Source: an uncultured Pseudomonadota bacterium (lineage in GTDB: Bacteria; Pseudomonadota; Gammaproteobacteria; Burkholderiales; SG8-39). Taken from it: a stretch of DNA of 19,691 nucleotides. Where the stretch lies: positions 1 through 19,691 of the forward strand of contig CAIVVS010000064.1 of assembly GCA_903909415.1 (NCBI GenBank), written 5' to 3'. The notes below the pieces were generated by a model. The model was given only the letters and a program-made list of their open reading frames with translations, was not told the origin of the DNA and made no database searches. A program made the translations under genes and the position numbers. Shown in pieces: positions 1 through 7,151 of this stretch (position 1 is its first letter; each line of letters opens with the position of its first letter).

Positions 1-502
1 CATCAACGACGGGGTGCCCGGCGAAAAGTCGATTTCGGTCGCGTGCATGCACTGCTCGGATGCGCCGTGCATGGCGGTGTGTCCGGTGGACTGCTTCTAC
101 CGCACCGATGACGGCGTGGTGCTGCACGACAAGGACCTGTGCATCGGCTGCGGCTACTGCTTCTACGCCTGCCCGTTCGGCGCGCCGCAGTTCCCGCAGG
201 CCGGCGCCTTCGGCCTGCGCGGCAAGATGGACAAGTGCACCTTCTGCGCTGGCGGCCCGGAAGAAAACCAGAGCGAGGCGGAGTTCCGCAAGTACGGCTC
301 CAACCGCCTGTCGCAGGGCAAGCTGCCCGCCTGCGCCGAGATGTGCTCGACCAAGGCGCTGCTGGCCGGCGACGGCGACATCATTTCGGAAATCTTCCGC
401 AACCGCGTCACGCGCCGCCAGAAGGGCTCGGAGATGTGGGGCTGGGGCGCGGCCTATGGTGCTCCGGGCCAGGGCGCGAAGCCCGCGGGAGCCAAGTCGT
501 GA
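1..502 (+). CDS. fdh3B: Formate dehydrogenase iron-sulfur (beta) subunit, 5' partial
   Basis: This is the electron-transfer subunit of a membrane-associated formate dehydrogenase. It passes electrons from the Mo/W catalytic subunit to the cytochrome b subunit encoded just downstream. The reading frame is open to the left edge (first full codon at base 2), so the true start and the first ferredoxin cluster lie outside the window. The visible part has the cysteine sets CMHCSDAPCMAVCP, CIGCGYCFYACPFG and a later CTFC...CAEMC, which is the multi-[4Fe-4S] pattern of the FdnH/FdoH/Fdh3B family. Unlike E. coli FdnH, no C-terminal membrane helix follows; the protein ends in a short Gly/Ala/Lys tail. 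Its TGA overlaps the next ATG by one base. A GTG at 14 could be read as a start, but it would remove conserved sequence. Confidence 0.93.
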   Translation, partial: INDGVPGEKSISVACMHCSDAPCMAVCPVDCFYRTDDGVVLHDKDLCIGCGYCFYACPFGAPQFPQAGAFGLRGKMDKCTFCAGGPEENQSEAEFRKYGSNRLSQGKLPACAEMCSTKALLAGDGDIISEIFRNRVTRRQKGSEMWGWGAAYGAPGQGAKPAGAKS

Positions 503-750
503 TGCGCCGGCTGGCGGGCGCAGCACTGATGGTCGCGGCCGCGATGTTCGTGTCGGGTTGCGGCGAGGGTTCGCAGGTCGTGGTCTACAAGCAGGGCAAG
601 TACCAGGGCAAGCCCGACGGCAAGCCCGAGGACAGCCAGCCGCCGTCCTGGAGCACGGCCCAGAAGTGGGACCGCGGCAACAAGGTCGCCTGGGAGGCTG
701 CGATCAAGTCGCGCAGCGCCAACCAGAACGAATACACCCGGACCGAGTGA
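502..750 (+). CDS. Small lipoprotein of the formate dehydrogenase operon
   Basis: An 82-residue protein. Its N-terminus (MRRLAGAALMVAAAMFVSGC) is a lipoprotein signal with the lipobox cysteine at residue 20, so the mature protein should be a lipid-anchored envelope protein. The mature part is small, charged and Trp-containing, with a KQGKYQGKPDGKP stretch and a WEAAIKSR...QNEYTR tail. It sits between the beta and gamma subunit genes. Its ATG overlaps the fdhB stop (TGATG), with GGGAG about 10 bases upstream, and the gamma start follows 10 bases after its stop. Coupled translation with the dehydrogenase subunits is therefore likely. I do not know a function; an assembly or anchoring role for the periplasmic Fdh complex is inference from position only. 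Confidence 0.82.
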   Translation: MRRLAGAALMVAAAMFVSGCGEGSQVVVYKQGKYQGKPDGKPEDSQPPSWSTAQKWDRGNKVAWEAAIKSRSANQNEYTRTE

Positions 751-760
751 GGAGGTCGAC

Positions 761-1909
761 ATGACCCAAGCCACGACGTCCCGCCCGCCGTCGGCGGGGA
801 CCTGGATGAGTGCCGTGCTGCGCGTGGTGCTGCTGGCCGCGGCGCTGGCCGTGCCGCTCGCGGCGCAGTCCCAGTCGCCGGCGGGCGCGCAGTCCGCCGT
901 CGCTGTGCCGTCGCCCGCGGCACAGGCGCAGCAGCAGAAAGCGGCCGCACAGGCGCCGCAGGCTTCCGCGCAGGGTCCCGGAATCGCAGGCCTGCCCGGC
1001 CAGCACAACATCTCGCCGGCCTGGCGCGACGTGCGCTCGGGCAAGGAGCACACCACGACCACCCGTGGGCGCGAAGCCGGGGTGCTGATCCAGTCCGGCG
1101 GCGAGACCTGGCGCCAGCTGCGAAACGGGCCGATATCGCAGATCGGCGGCTGGCTGCTGGTGCTGGTGTTCGCCGCGATAGGGGTGTTCTACAAGCTGAA
1201 GGGCACCATTCCGCTGCACGAACAGCCCACCGGCAACAAGGTGCGCCGCTTCAGCGACTGGGAGCGCATCGTGCACTGGAGCACGGCCATCAGCTTCTGC
1301 ATCCTGGCGGTGTCGGGCCTGATCATCCTGTTCGGCAAGCACGTGCTTCTGCCCGTGATCGGGTACACGCTGTTCGCCTGGCTCACGCAGCTGGCCAAGG
1401 GGCTGCACAACTTCGTCGGCCCGGTCTTCATCCTCGCGGCGATCCTGCTGTTCGCGGCCTTCCTGCGCGACAACCTGCCGCGCGCCCATGACTTCATCTG
1501 GGTGCGCAAGTTCGGCGGGCTGTTCTCAGGCGAGCACGTGCCCTCGCACCGCTTCAACGCCGGCGAGAAGGCCTGGTTCTGGGGCGGGCTCGCCTTCCTC
1601 GGCATCATCAACGGCGCTTCGGGACTGGTGCTGGACTTCCCGAACTTCGACCAGACCCGCAACACGATGCAGATCGCGCACCTGATCCACCTGGGTGGCG
1701 CGCTGTTGTTCATCGCCGCCGCGCTCGGACACATCTACATGGGTACGCTGGGCGTGGAGGGGGCCTACCAGGCCATGCGCACCGGCGAGGTGGACGAGAT
1801 GTGGATCAAGGAACACCACCAGCTCTGGTACGACGACTGGAAGGCCGGCAAGATCCGCGTGGTCGCCTCCGCGCCCGAGGCGCGTTCCAGCGTGACCGCG
1901 AGCGCGTGA
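761..1909 (+). CDS. fdhI: Formate dehydrogenase cytochrome b556 (gamma) subunit
   Basis: A 382-residue membrane subunit that should take electrons from the beta subunit through b hemes to the quinone pool. Residues 17-36 look like a signal or first membrane segment. They are followed by an Ala/Gln/Pro-rich low-complexity stretch (about 37-80) that is not part of the classic short FdnI. The cytochrome core starts near residue 125, with hydrophobic segments at about 129-146, 175-193, 220-236, 272-291 and 311-328. Candidate heme-ligand histidines are H172 (WERIVHWS), H216 (GLHNFVG), H307/H310 (AHLIHLGG) and H324 (GHIYMG). GGAGG at 751-755 sets the ATG at 761. It lies between two small secreted-protein genes in the Fdh operon. 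Confidence 0.92.
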   Translation: MTQATTSRPPSAGTWMSAVLRVVLLAAALAVPLAAQSQSPAGAQSAVAVPSPAAQAQQQKAAAQAPQASAQGPGIAGLPGQHNISPAWRDVRSGKEHTTTTRGREAGVLIQSGGETWRQLRNGPISQIGGWLLVLVFAAIGVFYKLKGTIPLHEQPTGNKVRRFSDWERIVHWSTAISFCILAVSGLIILFGKHVLLPVIGYTLFAWLTQLAKGLHNFVGPVFILAAILLFAAFLRDNLPRAHDFIWVRKFGGLFSGEHVPSHRFNAGEKAWFWGGLAFLGIINGASGLVLDFPNFDQTRNTMQIAHLIHLGGALLFIAAALGHIYMGTLGVEGAYQAMRTGEVDEMWIKEHHQLWYDDWKAGKIRVVASAPEARSSVTASA

Positions 1910-1977
1910 GCCTGCCTGCTCCTGTCGTGGCTGCGAAACAGCGTCGTGAACCGATTGCAGGGACCAAGGGGAAAATA

Positions 1978-2256
1978 ATGAAAAAACAGGCACTTACCGC
2001 TTTTCTGGCATGTTTCCTCGGCAGCAGCCTGCTCGGCTCCGGCCTGGTGCTCGCCAAGATGCCGCCGCCGCCGGCCAAGTCCGAGGAAGTGATCGCCAAG
2101 GAAGCCGCGGCCAAGGCCGAGGCCGCCAAGAAGGACGCCGACCTGCTGGCCAAGTACCAGGACCGCGCCGCCGACAACTACAAGAAGGGTGCCGGCAAGG
2201 GTGCCGCCGCCGCGAGCAAGGCCGCGCCTGCGCCGGCCGCGAAGGCGGCCAAGTAA
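1978..2256 (+). CDS. Small secreted Ala/Lys-rich protein after formate dehydrogenase
   Basis: A 92-residue protein beginning MKKQALTAFLACFLGSSLLG, a standard signal peptide ending near LVLAK. The mature part is made of Ala, Lys, Glu and Asp, is probably helical or disordered, and ends in an AAPAPAAKAAK-type tail. The start at 1978 is chosen because AAGGGGA lies just upstream (about 1966-1972) and because it gives a clean signal peptide; the open frame itself extends further left. It begins 68 bases after the gamma subunit stop and is followed by the terminator at 2320, so it is probably the last gene of the operon. No recognised family. A role with the Fdh complex is only a positional guess. 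Confidence 0.75.
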   Translation: MKKQALTAFLACFLGSSLLGSGLVLAKMPPPPAKSEEVIAKEAAAKAEAAKKDADLLAKYQDRAADNYKKGAGKGAAAASKAAPAPAAKAAK

Positions 2257-2319
2257 GGGGCAGGCCACGCGGGCGCCGCCGCGCGTCCGCGACCGGACAA
2301 CAGGAGGAGTGAGGATTGC

Positions 2320-2346
2320 ATGGACCCGCAAGGGTCCATTTTTTTT
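2320..2346 (+). terminator. Intrinsic terminator of the formate dehydrogenase operon
   Basis: A perfect 8-bp stem, ATGGACCC (2320-2327) with GGGTCCAT (2332-2339), closes a GCAA tetraloop of the stable GNRA type. It is followed directly by a T run (2339-2346). It lies 63 bases after the stop of the last small gene and before the hydrolase gene. The same stem occurs again at 3770-3800. Confidence 0.9.
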
Positions 2347-2388
2347 GCCCAGTGCGGGGGGGTGGGGTGGGGCACCCGCATCGGCACC

Positions 2389-2407
2389 GTCCCGGTTCTG
2401 GGACAAT
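2389..2407 (+). promoter_or_regulatory. Possible promoter/operator before the hydrolase gene
   Basis: Between the terminator and the hydrolase start there is a small inverted repeat, GTCCC (2389-2393) with GGGAC (2400-2404). It overlaps GACAAT (2402-2407), a plausible -10 element about 50 bases before the ATG. No good -35 is visible. Weak call. Confidence 0.25.
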
Positions 2408-2457
2408 GCCGGCTCGGACGGGCGTACCCGGACTGACAACGACGGAGGAGCAGGGCC

Positions 2458-3633
2458 ATGGCAGCACACCAGACATTCGACGTGGAGGCCGACTGGGTCC
2501 ACGTGCAGTATCCCGAGAACTCGCAGTTCCGCGAGGTGTACGGCTTCACCAGCAGCCAGGGCATGGTCAACGTCGAGGGCATCCGCTTCCGGCCCAAGGG
2601 CAAGGCCTGCAGGACGCTGGTGATCTACATGCATCCGGCCTCCACCCTGCAACTGCTGCCCATGCCGCGCGCGATGGCGCGACATGGCGTGGACGTGCTC
2701 TGCGCCGGCAGCCGCTATGCGAAGAACGACAGCCCGCTGATCATGGAAAAGGTGATCCTGGACCTGGGCGCCTACGTGCGCCATGCGAAGGAGGTCTGGA
2801 AGTACGACAAGGTGGTGATAGGCGGCTGGTCGGGCGGCGGGTCGCTCTCCATGCTCTACCAGGCGCAGGCCGAGCAGCCGACCATCACGCAGACGCCTGC
2901 CGGCGACCCGGTGGACGTCAAGGACGCGGGCCTGATCCCGGGCGACGGCATGATCTTCCAGGCGGCTCACCTGTCGCGCGCGGTGATGCTGTCCGAGGCG
3001 ATCGATCCCTCGGTGCTGGACGAGAACGACCCGGACAAGCGTGACCCCGAACTCGACCTCTACCACCCGGACAACAAGCCGCCGTACTCGGCCGAGTTCA
3101 TCCGGCGTTTCCGCGCGGCCCAGCTCGCGCGGCTGCGCCGCCGCACTGCCTACGCGAGGGAGACGCTCGCGATGCTGAAGAAGCGCGGTGGTGACGAGGT
3201 CGAGCGCGCCATGATCACGCACCGTACCCTCGCCGAGCCGCGCTACCTGGACGGCAACCTGGACCCGAACGACAGGAAGATCGGCACCTGCTTCCTGGGC
3301 GTGCCCGAGACGGTGAACTCCGGCCCGATCGGCCTGGGGCGGTTCTCGACGCTGCGCGCCTGGCTCTCGCAGTGGTCGATCGACGACACCAACGCGCACG
3401 GCGAGAAATGCGCGCGCTCGGTGACCGTGCCGCTGCTGTGCATCGAGAACACGGCCGATGACGGCGTGCCGGCACCGCACACCTCGATGATCCACGCGGC
3501 GGCCGCCAGCAAGGACAAGACCTTCCGCCAGATCAAGGGCGCGACCCACTACTACGCCGGCCAGCCCGAGCTGCTGCAGGAGGCGGTCGACATGTGCCTC
3601 GAGTGGATGCACTCGCGCAAGCTGCTGGCCTGA
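2458..3633 (+). CDS. Alpha/beta hydrolase fold protein
   Basis: A 391-residue soluble protein without a signal peptide. The nucleophile elbow is GGWSGGG, with S125 as the likely nucleophile. The histidine of GATHYYAG near the C-terminus (H364) and an aspartate in ENTADDGVPAPH are candidates for the rest of the triad. The early MHPAS (residues 58-62) sits where the oxyanion-hole HG motif normally lies. The ATG at 2458 has GGAGGAG at 2444-2450. It is flanked on both sides by intrinsic terminators with the same stem, so it is probably a single-gene transcript. Substrate unknown: the fold includes esterases, dienelactone hydrolases and C-C hydrolases, and nothing seen here decides between them. 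Confidence 0.85.
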   Translation: MAAHQTFDVEADWVHVQYPENSQFREVYGFTSSQGMVNVEGIRFRPKGKACRTLVIYMHPASTLQLLPMPRAMARHGVDVLCAGSRYAKNDSPLIMEKVILDLGAYVRHAKEVWKYDKVVIGGWSGGGSLSMLYQAQAEQPTITQTPAGDPVDVKDAGLIPGDGMIFQAAHLSRAVMLSEAIDPSVLDENDPDKRDPELDLYHPDNKPPYSAEFIRRFRAAQLARLRRRTAYARETLAMLKKRGGDEVERAMITHRTLAEPRYLDGNLDPNDRKIGTCFLGVPETVNSGPIGLGRFSTLRAWLSQWSIDDTNAHGEKCARSVTVPLLCIENTADDGVPAPHTSMIHAAAASKDKTFRQIKGATHYYAGQPELLQEAVDMCLEWMHSRKLLA

Positions 3634-3769
3634 GGCGGTGCTGGCAGGCTGTTGCGCAGCACTACGCCGTAGTCCTACGCGACTTGCGCAGTTGTAAAGC
3701 TCCTGTCAGTAAGCGCGTCTGGCGAAGACGTACCTTGACTGTGCAGTTTGGTCTGTAGTCTCCACTTGG
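3634..3769. other. Gap after the hydrolase gene with short repeats; possible small RNA region
   Basis: No gene is evident. The stretch contains an 8-base direct repeat TTGCGCAG (3652-3659 and 3684-3691). This flanks a hairpin, ACTAC (3661-3665) with GTAGT (3669-3673), followed by CCTACGCG. Further on, TTGACT (3735-3740) could be a -35 element and TAGTCT (3756-3761) a poor -10 at 15-bp spacing. Any RNA made here would end at the terminator at 3770-3806. It may equally be only the hydrolase 3' untranslated region. Confidence 0.3.
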
Positions 3770-3806
3770 ATGGACCCGTCGCCCCTCGCGCCGGGTCCAT
3801 TTTTTT
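3770..3806 (+). terminator. Intrinsic terminator after the hydrolase gene
   Basis: Stem ATGGACCCG (3770-3778) with CGGGTCCAT (3792-3800), loop of 13 bases, then T run 3800-3806. The eight outer base pairs are identical to those of the terminator at 2320-2346, but the loop is different and longer. Confidence 0.88.
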
Positions 3807-3970
3807 CTGCGTGGCGCCCCGGCGTGCGCCGTGCCGGCCCGGCGCGCATCCGGAAGGCCCCTCGATGGTGCGGGCGGCCGGGCTGTGACCCAGATTGATG
3901 CATCGGGTTGGCGGGCCCGGCAAACGCTGCGATGATCCCGGGCATCCGTCCACGCCCCATGGAGCAAGCA

Positions 3971-4957
3971 GTGCAGACCTTCCGCGCAGCCCCGTTCAAG
4001 TCCCTGATCGCCCTTGCCGTGTGCGCCGCCGCCGCGGTACCCGTGCTCGCCCAGGCGCAGGCTGCATGGCCCGCCAAGCCGGTGCGCCTGATCGTGCCGT
4101 TCACCGGCGGGTCGTCCGACGTGGTGGCGCGCATCCTCGCGCCCAAGCTGACCGAGTCGCTCGGCCAGACCTTCATCGTCGAGAACAAGCCCGGCGCCAA
4201 CACCATGCTTGGCACCGACCTGGTGGCCAAGTCCGCGCCTGACGGCTACACCATGCTGGTGGTGCTGACCACGCACGCGATCGGCGCCAGCCTGATCAAG
4301 ACGCCCTACGACCCGATCAAGGACTTCGCGCCGGTGGCCGCCGTGTCGGTGGCCGAACTCGGCATGGCCACGCACCCTTCGGTGCCGGGCAACACGCTTA
4401 GGGAGTTCATCGCCCATGCGCGCAACGTGCCGCAGTCGGTGACCTACGCCACCACGCAGCTCGGCGGCAACCAGCACCTGGCCGGCGAGCTGCTCACGCT
4501 GATCACCGGCGCCAAGCTCTCGCCCGTGCCCTACAAGGGCGGCGGCGACGCGCTGGCCGCGGTGCTGGGCGGCCACGTGGGCTTCTACTTCGGCGCCATG
4601 CCCACGCTGCTGCCGGCGATACGCAGCGGCAAGCTCAAGGGCCTGGCCGTCACCGGCAACGCGCGCAACCCGGCCTATCCCGAGGTGCCGACCTTCGCCG
4701 AGGGCGGCGTGCCCAACTTCGAGATCCGCCTCTGGTACGGCGTGCTCGCGCCCGCCGGCACGCCCGCCGACATCGTCAAGCGGATGTCCGACCTGATGAT
4801 CGGTTACGTGGCCCAGCCCGAGTTCAGGGCCACGCTCGCCAAGCAGGGCATGGATCCGATGCCGCTGAACTCGGCGCAGTTCGCCGACTTCCTCAAGGTC
4901 GAGTTCAACCGCTACGCGGACATCATCAAGCGCGCGAACGTCAAGATCGATCCCTGA
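3971..4957 (+). CDS. Bug-family (TctC-like) tripartite tricarboxylate transporter solute receptor
   Basis: A 328-residue periplasmic binding protein of the Bug/TctC family, which captures carboxylates or related small acids for TTT-type transporters. The signal peptide (ALAVCAAAAVPVLAQAQA) is followed by the usual mature start WPAKPVRLIVPFTGGSSDVVAR. VENKPGANTMLGTDLVAKSAPDGYT, VPYKGGGDAL and VPTFAEGGVPNFEI are family signatures in the correct order. I chose GTG 3971 because GGAG (3961-3964) lies 6 bases before it. The in-frame ATG at 3959 gives a 332-residue version but has no ribosome site. No TctA/TctB membrane genes are nearby, as is usual for Bug receptors. It converges on the cyclodeaminase/amidohydrolase genes, so the ligand could be linked to them; this is inference. 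Confidence 0.9.
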   Translation: MQTFRAAPFKSLIALAVCAAAAVPVLAQAQAAWPAKPVRLIVPFTGGSSDVVARILAPKLTESLGQTFIVENKPGANTMLGTDLVAKSAPDGYTMLVVLTTHAIGASLIKTPYDPIKDFAPVAAVSVAELGMATHPSVPGNTLREFIAHARNVPQSVTYATTQLGGNQHLAGELLTLITGAKLSPVPYKGGGDALAAVLGGHVGFYFGAMPTLLPAIRSGKLKGLAVTGNARNPAYPEVPTFAEGGVPNFEIRLWYGVLAPAGTPADIVKRMSDLMIGYVAQPEFRATLAKQGMDPMPLNSAQFADFLKVEFNRYADIIKRANVKIDP

Positions 4958-4976
4958 GCGGCCCGCGGACCCGTCC

Positions 4977-4990
4977 CCGTCCCGGGACGG
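4977..4990. terminator. Palindrome between convergent genes, possible bidirectional terminator
   Basis: A perfect 14-base palindrome, CCGTCCCGGGACGG, lies in the 45-bp gap between the convergent Bug receptor and cyclodeaminase genes. It has no T run, so its action as a terminator is uncertain. Confidence 0.35.
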
Positions 4991-5002
4991 AGGCGGGTTC
5001 GT

Positions 5003-6001
5003 TCAGTCCAGTCCGACCACGACCCCGAGGCCGCGCGCGCGCGCCTCGCGCAGCGCGTGCGCCGCGAACGCCACGTCGCCGATGGCCATGCCCTGCATCA
5101 GCGCGACGATGCGCTCCCCGGGCGCGGTGCGCCCCGGCTTCTTCCCGGCGGCGACTTCCCACGCATAGGCGTCCACGCGCGCTTCCAGGCCGGCACGGTC
5201 CAGGTGGCCCTGGGCGATCCACGCCGCGCCGTCGCCGATCTCGCTCGCATAGTCCGCGTCGTCCACCACCAGGCGCTGCGCGTCGCGCATCACCCCCCAG
5301 TCCACCTCGTTGTGGCTGCCCATGGAGCAGACCACCGCGCCCGGCGCCAGCGATCCCGGCCATACCAGCGGCGTCGGTGACTCGGTCACGGTGACCACCA
5401 GGCCGGCGCCTTCGGTGGCGCGACGCGGGTCGGGTTCGGCGCGCATCGGAAAGGACACGCCGGGGGCATGTTCCGCGACGAAGGCCGCCATGCTCTCCGG
5501 CCGGCGCGAACTCACCGTCATGGCGCTGACGTCCAGCGTGCGCGCCAGCATGGGCACGATCTCGCGCGCGATGCCGCCGGTGCCGAACAGCGTGACGGCA
5601 AGCGGTCCGGGGTTCACCAGCGCCTGCACCGCGACCGTGCCGAAGGCCGCGGTGCGCAGCCGGCACAGCCAGGGCTCGTCCACCAGGCCGGCCAGGCGCG
5701 AGCTGTCGTGCTCGTAGACCATGCAGTAGTTGACCGTGCGCCTGCCGTTGGCGCCGGGGCGCGACAGCAGGCGCACGCCCGAGGCCTGCAGGTGGCCCAC
5801 GGTCGCGGCCTTGAACTTCAGTCCGGGGCCGCCGGCCGGGCGGGCATCGAGCGCCATCGATGACGGGGACGAAAGGAAGCTGCCGCCCGCGGCTTGGTCG
5901 AGCAGGGTACTGCGCGCGAGCGCGAGCGCGGTGCCGGTGTCCAGCACCGCGCGCACGTCCGCTTCGGAGAGGATGCGCAATTCCGTGCCGAGCGGCGCCA
6001 T
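5003..6001 (-). CDS. Ornithine cyclodeaminase / mu-crystallin family protein
   Basis: A 332-residue NAD(P)-binding protein of the OCD/mu-crystallin family, whose members act as amino-acid cyclodeaminases, imine reductases or amino-acid dehydrogenases. Family marks in order: KFKAATVG (about residues 62-69, substrate lysine region), CRLRTAAFGTVA (about 113-124), the Rossmann loop FGTGGIAR (139-146), TVTESPTPLV, CSMGSHNEVD, and the C-terminal MQGMAIGDVAFAAHAL. The ATG at 6001 gives the normal family N-terminus (ELRILSEADVRAVL); longer upstream readings run into the amidohydrolase gene. It starts 11 bases after the amidohydrolase stop and is surely co-transcribed with it. Real substrate unknown; ornithine is not implied. 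Confidence 0.88.
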   Translation of the reverse strand: MAPLGTELRILSEADVRAVLDTGTALALARSTLLDQAAGGSFLSSPSSMALDARPAGGPGLKFKAATVGHLQASGVRLLSRPGANGRRTVNYCMVYEHDSSRLAGLVDEPWLCRLRTAAFGTVAVQALVNPGPLAVTLFGTGGIAREIVPMLARTLDVSAMTVSSRRPESMAAFVAEHAPGVSFPMRAEPDPRRATEGAGLVVTVTESPTPLVWPGSLAPGAVVCSMGSHNEVDWGVMRDAQRLVVDDADYASEIGDGAAWIAQGHLDRAGLEARVDAYAWEVAAGKKPGRTAPGERIVALMQGMAIGDVAFAAHALREARARGLGVVVGLD

Positions 6002-6012
6002 GCCGATGGCCG

Positions 6013-7086
6013 TCAGTCGTGGTGGCGCACGATGCAGGCCGCGAGGCCGCCGCCGGGCGGGGCCTGGTGCACCGTGTTCGCCGAGATGAACGAGCGGGTG
6101 TCGCCGAGGATGGAGCCGACGATGCCGCTGACCGCGGCGCGCACGTGCTTGTCCATGTCGATGTGGCTGGCCTTCATCGTGGTGCGGCGGCCGCGCACCC
6201 GGCCGTCGGGCGCCGCCCCGGCCTTGACCAGCGTGGCGGCCAGGCGCGACGAGTCCGCGACCTGGCCGCGCGCGTCCAGCGCGCACCCGGCCGCGGTGAA
6301 CAGGTCGCGCAGGCCCTGGGCGTCCAGCAGGTCCGAGAGGAAGCCGGTGTGCACCGAGCAGCGTCCGGCCGCGCCGCGCCGGTTCGCCAGCAGCATGACT
6401 TCCGCGCAGTCCAGCTCCGCGCCGGAAAACACCATCGCGCGCCGGGCGTACAGGGAGTGGTCGTTGTCGATGCTCTCCTCGCTGATGCGGGCGCGGTCCA
6501 CTTCGCCCAGCGCCACGCCCGCGCCCAAAGCGCCCACCGCCTTCGAATGTGCCGAGGTGATGCGCTTGTTCACCACCGCGCCCGGGGCGGGCGGCAGGTG
6601 GCTGCTGACCGGCGTCTTGACGATTACCAGCGCCACCTCCGGCGCATCCACGCCGGCATCGCGCATCGCCTCGCGCACCGCACCGGCGACCAGGTCCGCG
6701 TGCAGCGGCGTGCCGATCTCCTCGGGCCGCAGCGAGCGGCTGCGCGCGCAGCCGATGGCCAGCGCCGATCCGCGCGGCGAGGGCGGCCCGGAGTCCGCGG
6801 CGTCGACGAACAGGGTGCCGAAGGGCGTCATCGCGCCCTCGCAGCCAGTGGAGAACAGGAAGGTGGAGCGGTCCACCAGCGGCTGGCCGCCGTGCCGCGC
6901 GATCGCCAGCTCGGTGCTCTGCAGGCCGTACTCCCGCGAGTAGTCGTTGACCTCGGCATTGCCCTCGGTCTTGGCCAGTACCGCGAGGCGGCGGATGGTC
7001 GCCGGGTCGAAGGCCTCCAGCAAGGCGCGGAACGCGCTGGTGTCGCCCGGATGGGCTGTGTCATAGGTGAATACGTGGACGGACAT
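6013..7086 (-). CDS. Ring-opening amidohydrolase (cyanuric acid amidohydrolase/barbiturase family)
   Basis: A 357-residue enzyme of the small AtzD/TrzD/barbiturase family, which opens cyclic imides such as cyanuric acid or barbiturate. The family has three homologous units, each with a Ser-Lys pair. Visible candidates are K39 (LAKTEGNAEVNDYSRE) with S79 (FSTGCEG), K157 (IVKTP) with S221 (FSGAELDCAEVML), and K288 (LVKAGAAPDGRVRGRR) with S335 (SFISANTVHQAPPGGG). Length fits the family. The third unit reads VHQAPPGGGLA where, from memory, cyanurate hydrolases have EHQGPPGGGP, so the substrate may differ. ATG 7086 begins the usual short N-terminus. It lies 65 bases downstream of chrA and 11 bases upstream of the cyclodeaminase gene, all on the same strand. 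Confidence 0.88.
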   Translation of the reverse strand: MSVHVFTYDTAHPGDTSAFRALLEAFDPATIRRLAVLAKTEGNAEVNDYSREYGLQSTELAIARHGGQPLVDRSTFLFSTGCEGAMTPFGTLFVDAADSGPPSPRGSALAIGCARSRSLRPEEIGTPLHADLVAGAVREAMRDAGVDAPEVALVIVKTPVSSHLPPAPGAVVNKRITSAHSKAVGALGAGVALGEVDRARISEESIDNDHSLYARRAMVFSGAELDCAEVMLLANRRGAAGRCSVHTGFLSDLLDAQGLRDLFTAAGCALDARGQVADSSRLAATLVKAGAAPDGRVRGRRTTMKASHIDMDKHVRAAVSGIVGSILGDTRSFISANTVHQAPPGGGLAACIVRHHD

Positions 7087-7151
7087 GGCCTGGCCCCGTT
7101 GGTCGAGTCCCGGATGCTAAACCTTGCGCGCGCTCCGTGCCGCACGCGGAC

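Noticed and set aside
1765..3612. A 615-codon open frame on the minus strand opposite the cytochrome, small protein and hydrolase genes
   Set aside because: It is antisense to four well-supported features, includes the terminator region, has an Arg/His/Gly-rich composition typical of high-GC shadow frames, and shows no domain.
6002..6286. A longer N-terminus for the ornithine cyclodeaminase gene, which would fuse it over the end of the amidohydrolase gene
   Set aside because: The extra 95 residues are Arg/Gly/Pro-rich with no family resemblance and overlap the amidohydrolase coding sequence; the family start fits ATG 6001.
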